Assembly: GCA_036897485.1 (NCBI GenBank)
Contig: JAYMTF010000705.1
Coordinates: 1-31,356, forward strand
Source: Pelargonium nanum
Lineage: Eukaryota; Streptophyta; Magnoliopsida; Geraniales; Geraniaceae
Direction of reading: 5' to 3'
DNA length: 31,356 bases
Part shown: in pieces, positions 1-10,800 of the stretch
Layout: the number at the start of each line of letters is the position of its first letter
How positions within the stretch are numbered: position 1 is the stretch's first letter
Program-made: the position numbers and the translations under genes
The notes under the pieces: model-generated
Told to the model about the DNA's origin: nothing
Databases searched by the model: none
The model's input: only the letters and a program-made list of their open reading frames with translations

Positions 1-3000
1 CACGGAAGCAATATCTGACTTTGAGACACTTTCCTGCTGATTCAAGCAAGTACTGTTACACACTTGATGTCAAAAGTAGGACTAGATACCTTGTAAGAGC
101 AACATTCTTATATGGTAACTTTGACAATGATAATGTTTATCCAAAATTTGACATTTCCCTTGGGGCAACTCATTGGTCAACAATAGTCATTTCTGACGCT
201 AATACTATGGAGATGGTAGAGCTAATATTTCTGGCTACAAGTCCTACTGCCAGTGTGTGCTTATCCAATGCTACAACCGGGAAGCCATTCATTTCCACCC
301 TTGAGCTCCGACCATTCAATGGTTCTATTTACTATACAGACTATGAAGAACAGTTTTATCTTAGTGTCTCAGCAAGAATAAATTTTGGCTCTGATACTGA
401 TGCTCCAGTCAGGTATCTTTTGATAGTCTTATTAAATTTTCTTTAGATTGCATCTTTTGAGTATTGTCTGTCCGAATGCTCGTTGAACAATGGGCCTTCA
501 TATATACAAGCACTAACAGATTTAGTAGCATGGCTTTTCACCCAAGTGATTGAAGAATTTGGTTGGAAAGCTGTAGTATGTAGACATCTATGGGATTTAT
601 ATGAACTTTGTCATTTGAAACCACATCTTTCTTAAAATATGTATACATATGTCTGTTATTTTAGGTATCCTGACGACCCATTTGATAGAATATGGATGTC
701 TGACTCTCTGAAAAAAGCAAATTATCTTGTTGATGTCGCTGCTGGTACCAAGAAAGTGTCGACCACAAGATCAATTGATGTCGATAGAAATGATAGACCA
801 CCTCAAAAAGTGATGCAGACTGCCGTTATTGGTACAAATGGCTCGCTAACTTATCGGTTGAACTTAGATGGTTTTCCTGGGTTTGGTTGGGCAGTGACCT
901 ACCTTGCAGAAATTGAAAATTTGGGTGCAAATGATTCCAGAAAGTTTCAACTACATGTCAACGACGATCCTGTCCTTAGCCAACCTGTTGTTAACATCCA
1001 AGAAAATGCACATGGATTTTATCGTTTATATGAGCCGGGATTGCCCAACATATCCCTCCCCTTTGTATTAACCTTTGCATTTCGCCAAACAACCGATTCT
1101 ACAAGGGGACCCCTCATGAATGCGATGGAGATAAATAAGTATCTCAAGAAAAATGATGGCTCTCCAGATGGTAAGCATTATTATATCCTGAAGTGCATGC
1201 GATTTTCTTAGAATTTGTTTAAAACAAAAAGTATGTTATTCATTTTACTGATAGTGTCTTGTGCATCATTTTCTCATTTTTTAAGTGAGGTATATCTAAT
1301 AGTAGTTTGCATGACTTGCAGTATCAGTTATTGCTAATGTAGTTTCAAAGTACTCGACAACAGACTGGGCCCGAGAAGGTGGTGACCCATGCTTGCCAGT
1401 TCCGTGGTCATGGGTAGAGTGCAACTCAGATCCACAGCCAAGGATAGTTTCAATGTAATGTTTACTTTCTTTTGATGTTTGTAAAAGTTTAATCCAATTT
1501 TACTCCCGAAAAGTTTTTTCTGAGCTAATCACCACTACTTTCTCTAACTGTGATTTGCAGTTTGTTGTCAAATAAGAATTTAAACGGGAATATCCCTTCA
1601 GACTTGACAAAGTTAACAGCTTTGGCTGAGTTGTAAGTCTTAGACTGTATTCTGATTTGCTGGATGATGCAAACTTTTCCTGATATTTAGTATTGTAACT
1701 GTTGACGCATCTTGCACTATTTATCATTACCTGGTCCTATGATTTCAGATGGCTTGATGGGAATACGCTGACTGGCTCGATACCCGATTTTTCTCAATGT
1801 GTCAACTTGAAGATCATGTAAAATCTGATGACTTCTTTAATTTTTTCTTTCTTCTCCCAATTCAAAACTAACCGAGTTCTGCCTTATGCAGTCATCTTGA
1901 GAACAATCAGTTGACGGGTGAGCTGCCTTCTTCTTTAACAAACCTACCAAATTTGAAGGAATTGTAAGTTCTTGGAACTTTTGCATCTGCATTGTAATTG
2001 ACCAAATATTAGAATGACTTGTTCTCACTTCTCATTTGGAACTTGAAATATACTGCCTCCGTGCGAAAATGAGTGTCTTGTTTCCCTATCATTTTTGTCC
2101 CAAAATGTGTGTCCTCTTTCCATTTTAAGAAATTAGTTATGCATGAATTACCAATAATATCCCTATACTAAGTTAGTACCCCGTTAATTTGGTAAAACAC
2201 ATAAACATGAGGATACAAGAGGAACTGTTTAACACTACTTAACTTCTTAATTTTTCCCAAAAAGGAATACTAGACACTCATTTTTGGATGGAGGGAATAT
2301 TTCTTAGATGATGTTCTAATGGTTTAAAATTAGAATTGTGTATTCTATGTGTGTGTGTGTGTGTGTATAGCATTCCTTTTCTTCTTATTATAATCATGTA
2401 ATGCACATGTTGGCTCTAGGTAATACTTCTGACATACATGTATAAATACTAATGGTTACAGGTACGTGCAGAATAATATGTTATCTGGAACAGTGCCAAA
2501 GGGTCTTATCGATAAAAACCTGATATTCAAGTGAGTACATTTTTTTACACATAAATAAAATGCATATTACATGTGTTAATTTGATTTGCTCAGTGGAATT
2601 TATTGAGATGCTTTCATCTTAAATATTATATACCATAAAAGATAATATAATGCCATTAAACCGTTGTATACCAATTTTCATCTCATTGATTTATTTATAT
2701 CCATTTATAAATCAGTCAAAATTTGCATCATAGAAACAGACACCACTTTTGGAAACAATATGTCGATAAAAGTAAAATCACATAAACAATATTAAGTCTT
2801 CTCTGTCATTTCAGATACAATTTTACATAATGGATCTTCTGTTATTTAAACTGTTTATCTTCATCACTTTTAGCGATATATCGTATGTAGCATGTGATCC
2901 TACAATATAAATCTCATCTTGATTGCTTTGTACACAAAATCGTATTACCCTTTTTACCCCATGGGCAGCGGTCATATATGGTAAATGGCGTGGAACTTAC

Positions 3001-6000
3001 TACTAACACACCTGATTTTATTGTAGAGATTTGAAGATCAATGATTGGCCAAAGCAAACTAGAATTACCCTTTGATATATGTAGGACTAGTAAATATATG
3101 TATGGGACTTGAACAGAAAAAGAAACAAAAGATAACAAAAGAAAAGGCCAAATATAGTGAGTTGTGACGCTGTGTAGGTTCTGTATTTTTTTTTTCCTTT
3201 GTTGCCCATGTGCATGCTCTAATTGTTGAAACCCCTCAATTTCTGCTACATCTAGGATTTGTTGTTTGTTGTTTGTTGATGACCTCATAAATCAATATAG
3301 AGTCCATGGTGTATCTTTTTTTGTACTAGTTTTGTTTAGAAGGCACATATGTTCAAATATTAGCTTTATGCTTTGTTTGGATACTTGAATTGCATTTGAA
3401 ATATTGGATATGAGCCTAATCCAATGTTTGGATGCACAAAGAATTTGGATTTGGATTTGGATTTGGTTCGAATCCAATAGAATTCAAAACATGCTACAAT
3501 ATGGGATTTCAAATGACAACTCTTACCTTGCCATTTGAAATTCTATGGTTTCCCAAATATTATATTTGTATTTGAAATACAAGATTTCAAATCCCAAATT
3601 TCAACTCATGAATTTCAAGTCAAATCCATGAATCCAACCACAGCCTTAAGCTCTTCCATGTAATTGTTTTGGGTTAATTCCATGTATATGAAATTTCAAC
3701 TTTGTATTCGCGGTGGACTGTAGTAGGATTTTGCTTTTAGTCTATATTTGGGGTTCTAATTTTCTTCTCTCTTCTTTTTTAAAGTTGGCATCCCCTATTC
3801 CTTTTTCCCATATTGATTTTATATTGACATAGACTCCAATATATTTACCTGTACTTTGCACATGAATTCCTTGCAGCTATTCTGGCAATGCTAATCTTCA
3901 TAAAGGGGGAAAAGGAGGGAGTAACATTAAGATTATTATCGGCACATCAGTTGGCGCTGCCGTGCTGCTTATAGTTACTATAGTATCCTGTCTGTTGTTG
4001 TTCAAAGGGAAGAAGAAACGAGATTCCGAGGAAGGTATGACAGAATCTTACCATTTATAAATCCCGAAGATTGTTTTTTTCTTATTGAGAATGCCAGACA
4101 CACTCATCACGTATAAGTATAAACAATGTTGTAGACCGACATTCTCAGCCTCCTCAGAGGTTAGTTTCATCCCTGAGTGATGCTCAATCCGAAGCAGCAC
4201 ATTGCTTCGCATTGTCTGAAATCGAAGAAGCTACAAACAACTTGGAGAAGAAAATCGGCTCGGGAGGTTTTGGAGTTGTATACTATGGAAAACTGAAAGA
4301 TGGTAAAGAAATTGCAGTTAAGGTTCTAACCAGCAATTCCTACCAGGGAAAGCGTGAATTTACTAATGAGGTACTTATCTATTAAACCTTATTATTGTCT
4401 GTATATTCAAATTTTATGAGTCTCTTGTTGTGGATGTTTCATCTCTATTGCAATATTATGTATGTGTTTGCCCATAAAAAAAGGCGGAAGATCAGGATAC
4501 TGCGAAGTTGTGAATACTTTCAGTTTTGTTTCTATTATTGTATAGTTAATTAGATTTATATCCGACCGAAAGTTATAAACTAAAATGTGCTTCTCCGTGA
4601 CTCAGGTCACTCTTCTTTCAAGGATACATCATAGGAACCTAGTACAGTTTCTTGGGTACTGCCAAGAAGAAGGGAAAAGTTTGCTTATTTATGAGTTCAT
4701 GCATAATGGGACCCTCAAGGAACATCTCTACGGTAAGCGTATATGTTTTACTTAGGGTTTATGTTATAAATGATTCTCCAACTATACACATATATGATAC
4801 TTGATCCTCTTAACTATTTTTAACTCCTTATACGGTTCGATCTCAATTTTCATCACCGTTGCCCAATTTTTTGTTTTTGTTTTTTCTATATAATCATTTT
4901 TAACTTCTGCTTCTTCTCAAAACTTGCACATGCCTAGACCTCCACTAATTGAGTGCATGTGCAAAATATGAGACTAAATGAAAGTTAAATTTCTGTTAAT
5001 TTTTATCTCATAAGATAAACTTTGGTACAGTAGATTATGAGATTGAATAGTATAAGGATTAGTGATATAAAAAACAGTTGGGAGATCAAGTATGATATGC
5101 ATGTATAGTTGGAGGGTCGTTTGAAACTTCAACCATTTTATTTAAGTGAAGCAGTTCAAATTTGAGTACTCACCCATCTTTTTTACTTTGATAGGCCCAT
5201 TAACACATGAGCGGAGTGTCAATTGGCTCAAGCGTCTTGAAATTGCTGAGGATTCTGCAAAAGGTTCATAAGCTAGAGATAACTATTCTGCAAAAGGTTC
5301 TTCGGGAATACCAGTCTTATAAAAAAAAATAACGATTCTTATATTCATATTCTTCAGGGATCGAGTATCTTCATACCGGCTGTGTTCCCTCCATTATCCA
5401 TAGGGATTTGAAAAGCAGTAACATTCTTCTTGACAGACAAATGAGAGCAAAGGTTTCTGATTTTGGTCTCTCAAAATTCGCTGTAGACGGAGCCTCCCAT
5501 GTGTCAAGCATAGTTCGGGGTACTGTGGGTTATTTAGATCCCGAGTAAGCACTTCTTTCTCATATCATTTATCTTTACATACAAATTAATTCCCGAAAGA
5601 TACTTTGCATCTGCATATTCAATTTATTATTGTTCTGTAGTGGTTGACTTGTGACGCTGAAACATCGGGAATTTAGTTCCCTTGAAATGTTTAGACGTTC
5701 TTGCACTCACAGCTAATGCTGCTTTGAGTGTCTGTCCGTCCACAGGGAAAACGAGGGAGAGTGTAACTTAGTAATTTTATAATGCTCAGTGCCTGACATT
5801 TGTGACGATCAAGCACATCACATTGTAACACTATTCTCATTACATACAGGTATTACATCTCCCAACAGTTGACAGACAAGAGCGATGTTTACAGTTTCGG
5901 CGTCATTCTCCTTGAGCTGATATCCGGTCAAGAAGCAATATCAAATGAAAACTTCGGTGTCAACTGTCGCAATATAGTCCAATGGGTAAGTCTGCTTATA

Positions 6001-6657
6001 CTTGGAAGGCAAATTATTTATGAGTTTTTGATCAATTATCATCCCTCGCTGCTAGTTACCTTTAAGCAAACAAATCCATACTCGTTTTAAAAGTGCATAA
6101 CACTTGAATACAATACTTGATGGCTAAAAGTCGGTTTACTTTGAGAATACAAAAGAGCTGTTTAGGGCACGAGTCTCCCACCACTGTGGGGTCAGGCGGG
6201 TTCTATGTGAACAAGATGAAGCTGAATTAAACCCACTTAAGTTCGAGTCACATGTCATGACCCAAATTGTCATCCCTAATTACTTGTATAATGACAATTG
6301 TTGACAACGATTGTTTCACAGGCGAAGCTACATGTAGAGAGCGGTGACATCCAAGGAATCATCGATCCCTCCCTACACGATGAATACGATATCCAATCAA
6401 TGTGGAAAATAGCCGAGAAAGCCTTAATGTGTGTCCAAGCTCATGGGCACATGAGGCCTTCCATGTCAGAAGTCCTCAAAGAGATTCAAGATGCAATTAC
6501 AATCGAAAGAGAGGCCATGGCGGCAAGAAATGGTAACTCCGACGATATGTCGAGGAACTCGGTACAATCATCCCTCAACATGGGTTCATTGGATATGGGA
6601 GCAACTGATAATTATTTGTCATTTGATGAGTCAATTGCAAGACCTACTGCTAGATAG
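1..6657 (+). CDS. Malectin-like LRR receptor-like serine/threonine kinase (5' partial)
   Basis: Plasma-membrane receptor kinase whose N-terminus lies outside the window. Coding exons by GT-AG and phase: 1-412, 665-1170, 1322-1454, 1561-1632, 1749-1817, 1892-1963, 2462-2530, 3877-4034, 4135-4370, 4606-4732, 5195-5263, 5358-5544, 5850-5985 and 6322-6657. They join in frame to 859 residues plus a stop. In order they encode a malectin-like ectodomain (1-1170), a GGDPC linker in exon 3, LRRs on phase-2 exons of 69-72 bases, one transmembrane helix ([18 protein letters not shown], exon 8), and a kinase with the P-loop [12 protein letters not shown], the lysine of [21 protein letters not shown] and [11 protein letters not shown]. 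All catalytic residues are present, so it is probably an active RD kinase. Architecture resembles Arabidopsis At1g67720 and the IOS1/SYMRK group; about 70 N-terminal residues including the signal peptide would be missing. The ligand cannot be told from sequence. Confidence 0.93.
2053..2297. mobile_element. Stowaway-like MITE in a receptor-kinase intron
   Basis: About 245 bp between TA dinucleotides (2051-2052 and 2298-2299). The left end reads CTGCCTCCGTGCGAAAATGA. The reverse complement of the right end reads TTCCCTCCATCCAAAAATGA, so the termini are inverted and share the CTCCCTCCGTCC-type Stowaway end and the AAAATGAGTGTCT continuation. TA target duplication and non-coding content fit a Tc1/mariner-derived MITE. 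It lies in the intron between the LRR exons ending at 1963 and starting at 2462. Confidence 0.8.
2348..2366. repeat. (TG)n microsatellite
   Basis: Short uninterrupted TG dinucleotide run of about nine units in the same intron as the Stowaway-like element. No function is implied. Confidence 0.85.
3369..3645. mobile_element. Tourist/PIF-Harbinger-like MITE
   Basis: About 277 bp flanked by the 3-bp direct repeat TTA (3366-3368 and 3646-3648). The left end is TGCTTTGTTTGGATACTTGA. The reverse complement of the right end is GGCTGTGGTTGGATTCATGG. Both continue to a shared TTTGAAAT. A TTA target duplication and a G-rich TGTTTGG-type terminus are typical of Tourist MITEs. The interior holds several TTGGAT repeats near 3440 and no coding potential. 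It sits in the 1.35-kb intron before the transmembrane exon. Confidence 0.75.
5252..5300 (+). repeat. Duplicated exon end with splice donor
   Basis: The 16-base string ATTCTGCAAAAGGTTC occurs at 5252 and again at 5285. The first copy holds the end of exon 5195-5263 and its GT donor; the second is a decoy copy in the intron. Using the second donor would add 33 intronic bases and reach an in-frame TAA immediately after the first copy, so the first donor must be used for a full kinase. The donor itself (AAG/GTTCAT) is weak. Confidence 0.8.
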
Positions 6658-7440
6658 TCTTTGTTCTTGTTGAAGTACATAGCTTCCTTTTTTGTGTGTA
6701 TAAGCTTTCACAATAGTTCATAAGTTGTCTCATTTGTTACTATTTAGTTCTCAAACTTTAGTTTTGATTTAGTCTAAAAGTTTTTTTTGTTTTGTTCGAT
6801 TAGTTGTTCACGTCTAAGTTCATGTAAATTGCCATTCAATTGTTGTCTCATTTCTTACCTCACGTTAGAGAGGTGATAATTGGGATTTTGGATAAGACCG
6901 AGTTTGTTTTGGTTTTAGAATGATAAGGACTCATGTGAATTGGTCGGACTGGAATTTGGATTTTAATGTAGATCTACGAGTTTGTGCATATTTGTCCAGC
7001 TTGATTCGACCTGAAAATTATTTACAACTTATCAGATTGGTTTCAAAGCGGATTGGATTTCGGATGTTCGCATGCTCGGATTCATGATTTTACTAGTCGT
7101 GTTCTGACACGCACGATACGCACAAATAAAGGTATAATTGTAAATTGATAACAATAATGTGTCAAACAGTGTTATACACTGTTGGGTCAAATGTGTTGGA
7201 TAATGGATAGTGTCCCGTCGAATGAGTTGGTTCTATCATGCATAATGTGTTGGACTATGTATGTGTCAACACGGCCAATTTAATTATCATGTTAGACGTG
7301 TTCGTGTTGAGCCATGCATCACTATTACTAAATGACTCACTTAATACACAAATAACTTTCAACATGACACACACAAATTGTCGGTATAATTTTGAGTACA
7401 CATAGAACAAAACCGCCATCACCTTCATCTCCGAGCTCAC
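6658..7440. other. 3' flank of the receptor kinase and intergenic spacer
   Basis: Non-coding, AT-rich. The first 100-200 bases after the TAG stop are probably 3'UTR (T-rich, TTTTGTGTGTAT-like stretches). From about 7090 to 7330 there are scattered GTGTCGTG/ACACG-type motifs, also seen near 18580-18720 and 26840-26890, which look like shared old repeat sequence without clear ends. No ORF here has recognisable similarity. Confidence 0.5.
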
Positions 7441-7479
7441 CTACCTCTATTGCTCTGTATAGACGGCGGACTCCTAAAA

Positions 7480-7723
7480 CGACGTCGCAGCAGTTTACAC
7501 ACGTGTCCGTACCCCCACTCGATCCCCGCCGTTAACCCACTTCAGAGACTTAAGTCCAATTCTTCGGACAACCCGTACGATCTTCGCCACGTGTCCACTG
7601 CAAATTCTTATTACCAGAAGCTCCCTCTTTCTCTCCACCATCTCCTCTTTCCTCGCAACTCCGAGATAAACCCTAACGGTTCTGGTTCTGTTTCCACACT
7701 CCGAATCTCCAGGTACGACGTCG
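7480..7723 (+). promoter_or_regulatory. Promoter/leader of the PWWP gene with ACGT-core motifs and a telo box
   Basis: Directly visible are two ACGTGTC (ABRE/G-box-like) motifs at 7501-7507 and 7589-7595, two CGACGTCG palindromes near 7480-7487 and 7716-7723 (the second inside the 5'UTR intron), and a telo box AAACCCTAAC at 7668-7677 just before the leader's splice donor. The leader contains no ATG between about 7500 and 7712, so no upstream ORF competes with the main start. The start of transcription was not determined. That these sites are used is inference. Confidence 0.45.
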
Positions 7724-7885
7724 TTTGGGTCTCGTGAAACACTGAAACTGTTGCTTCTCTATTTCTGTTTTTTGTTTATTTATTTATTTAAATTGTTGGT
7801 AATTTACCGTTATGATGTGATTAGGCTTTGTTACGGTGATCTAAACAAGCGTCTATATAAATTTAATTGTTTTGAATTTATTTAG
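7713..7885 (+). other. 5'UTR intron of the PWWP gene
   Basis: Donor CCAG/GTACGA after 7712 and acceptor TTATTTAG/GTTTT before 7886 bound a T-rich 173-bp interval with intron-like composition. Splicing leaves only nine leader bases (7886-7894) before the ATG at 7895. Predicted from splice consensus only. Confidence 0.65.
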
Positions 7886-7894
7886 GTTTTATTC

Positions 7895-10800
7895 ATGTCT
7901 GCAACTGAAAATTCTGATGCTATTGACCTGAACTCCGATTTGGTTATGGTTGACCGGGAAATCGACTCTCGCGGGGACAGTGTTTCCGGTCAAACCGCTT
8001 GTGTTAATGCTGATGAAATTGAAGCTGTGTCTGAGATTGAGCCTCTGAACCGTCCCGTGGACGAGATCGATAGTTCTCGATGTACTGAAGCTGTGAGTAA
8101 TGATAGATTGGAAGTAGATATGGAATCTGTGGATAGAGAGAAGAATTTAGGGGTTGATGAGGAAATGGGAAATGTTGACACATTGCAGGTAAGCGATGTT
8201 GTTGAGACCGGAACGGAGCCTCTGAGCTGTCGTGTGAACGAGATCGATAGTTCTCGATGTAGTGAAGCTGTGAGTAATGAGTTGGGTAATGATAGATCGG
8301 AGGTCGGTATGGAATCTGTGGATAGGGTGGAGAATAAAGGGGTTGAAGAGGAAGTGGGAAATGTTGGCGCATTGCGGGTTATGGAGGTTGAGAGTGTTGT
8401 TGAAACAGAAACTGTATCAGTGGACGTGATCGATAGTTCTCGATGCCCCGAACCAGTGAGTAATGATAGGATTGATGGAATGGGAAATGTTGACTCATTG
8501 CCGGTATTGGATGGTGTTGATGGTGAGAAGAGTGGTAGAGTGGTGGAGAATGAGAAAGTTGTGGAAGAGGAAGTGTTTAGTGTTGTAAATGAAGATCATT
8601 CTTCGGGTGTTGGAGCGGGACATGGAAATGAGAAGGGTATTCCTATGGAATCTGATGAGGCTTCTGAAATTCATTGTATGGGAGCAAGGGTTGATGACAC
8701 AGATGTCTCTGTTCCTAGCCGAGATCCCGATGTGAGCCCTAATGTTTCAGTGATGGCAACTTCTGAAGTAGTGGGAAATCAGACCGCGGAAGATGGCTCG
8801 GAGGCTAAGATTGTGGATGATAGAGGTAATGTTTCGGTTGTGGCACCTTCTGAGGCAAAGACTGAGGATACTCGAACAGTGAGCATTGATGGGATCAGCA
8901 TTGAAGAAACCGAGGTGAAAGATATCTCTGTGGAAGAGAATGTATCGTGTGATGATAATGGTAATGTTTCTGGTGGAAACCAAGATGTAACTAAAGATGT
9001 ATCGTCGAAGCGCACTGCGAAGAAAACTGGTAAAGTGGCTTGTACGAAATCCTGTGTTTCTGATCTAGTGTGGGGCAAAGTAAGGAGCCATCCTTGGTGG
9101 CCTGGGCTGATATTCGATCCTTCAGCTGCAACAAAAAAAGCTAAGAAGTACTATAAAAAGGACACTTTCTTGATAGCTTATTTTGGAGATCAAACATTTG
9201 CTTGGAATGATGCATCACGGATAAAGCCCTTTAATGAGTATTTCTCGCAGATGGAAAAGCAGAGCAACTCTGAAGAATTCCATAACGCGCTAGACTGTGC
9301 TCTGGATGAAGTCTCCAGACGTGTAGAGTTTGGGCTAGCCTGTTCTTGCTTACCCAAGAATCTTGTTGCGGGTATCAAAAGTCAGGTGATTGATAATCCG
9401 GGAATCCGGGAAGAATCAAGTAAAATTAAGGGTGGGGATAGGTTTTCGGGTGTGGAGTCTTTTGAACCTGCAAAACTGATTCAGTATATCAGAGCATTAG
9501 CAGAGTTCCCAAATAGTGGAGTTGATCATAAACTTGAACACGCAATCTCACAAGCCCAACTGCTCGCCTTTCATCGGTCAAAGGGTTATTCACAACTACC
9601 TGAATTCAAAATGCTTGGCAGGTTATTAGAGGAAGACGAAGAATTTTCACTGCCCGACAATAGAGAAAAGTCGGATGACATCAAAGAAGAGAGAATTCCA
9701 GATATTGAGGAGGAAAAGCAGGTGCCTTGTGAAAAAGAAAACCTAAAGAGTCAAGATGGATCTAGTCGTAAACGTAAGCACAACACTGGGCATGATATCG
9801 AGGAGGAAAAGCAGGTGCCTTGTGAAAAAGAAAACCTAAAGAGTCAAGATAGCTCTAGTCGTAAACGTAAGCACAGCACTGGGCATGATACAAATCCCAG
9901 CAAAAAAGAGAAAAGTTTGTCGGAATTGATGGCTGGTCGAAGCCCCAAATCATCAAATGGTGATAATGTTTCGGGAAAGAAGGTAGGTGCCAAGTTGATT
10001 TCATCATCTTCCAGTAAGAAGCGTAAGGCAGTGGATTCCAAACAAGATGATTCCTCACCAGATGATTCAGAATTTAAGATTAGGAAAAATGATTTGTCTA
10101 CTTTGGGTGGTTCAAAGCCTAAGCCAACTTTCAGAGTCGGAGAGAGCATCCTTAGGGTTGCAAGCCAACTCAACGGGACAGCTACACTACTTAAGCATCG
10201 TGATGAATCTGTACTAAGTGATAAAAGTAAAGGGAAACCCGCCAAGGATAATGTTGTGCCGAAGAAGGAATCCCCAAATACCGCCAAGGATAATGTTGTA
10301 CCGAAGAACTCCGAGGAATCCCCAAATACTAAGTTCATCCCGACAGAGTACTGTGCTCCTGAGGAGATGCTATCGCGTCTCTGGTTGGCTGCTAAAGATC
10401 CCAGGAAAGGATACAGTTTCACGGTTTCAGTAGTTAGTTTTTTCTCTGAGTTCAGAAGTTCAATTAGCATGGACCCTCCCGATTTTGAGAAGCTATCAGA
10501 AGATGCCGAAGGATCTCAACTGGAGTATATGGAAACTCGTTTGTCCAACAAGATGGTTCAAAGCATTCCTGACCAACAAGCTTCTCTTGTATCGGTTTCC
10601 AATGCGGATACTGAGCAGCAATCTGCTGGTGGAACTCAGGAGTCGGAAGCAGCTAGTCGGGTTGATCACTTGGATAATTGTGAGGAGGAACCATCTCCAA
10701 CAGCTCTGATTCTGAACTTTACCGACTTCGCTTCCGTTCCTTCAATAACTAATTTGAACAGGATATATAGCCAATTCGGGACTCTGAATGAATCCCAGAC

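Noticed and set aside
2914..3288. Minus-strand 124-codon ORF in a receptor-kinase intron
   Set aside because: No family resemblance, lies in intronic sequence, no promoter or partner exons seen.
6110..6290. SINE- or tRNA-like fragment in the last receptor-kinase intron (AAGTTCGAGTCAC, CCACTGTGGGGTC)
   Set aside because: Only a B-box-like string is visible; no A box at proper spacing and no ends.
7450..7737. 95-codon ORF in the PWWP leader
   Set aside because: It begins at a non-ATG codon, is interrupted by the predicted leader intron and shows no domain.
7990..10470. Several ORFs of 60-208 codons antisense to or out of frame with the PWWP gene
   Set aside because: They mirror the repetitive, acidic coding sequence, have no recognisable domains and overlap a convincing 1031-codon gene.
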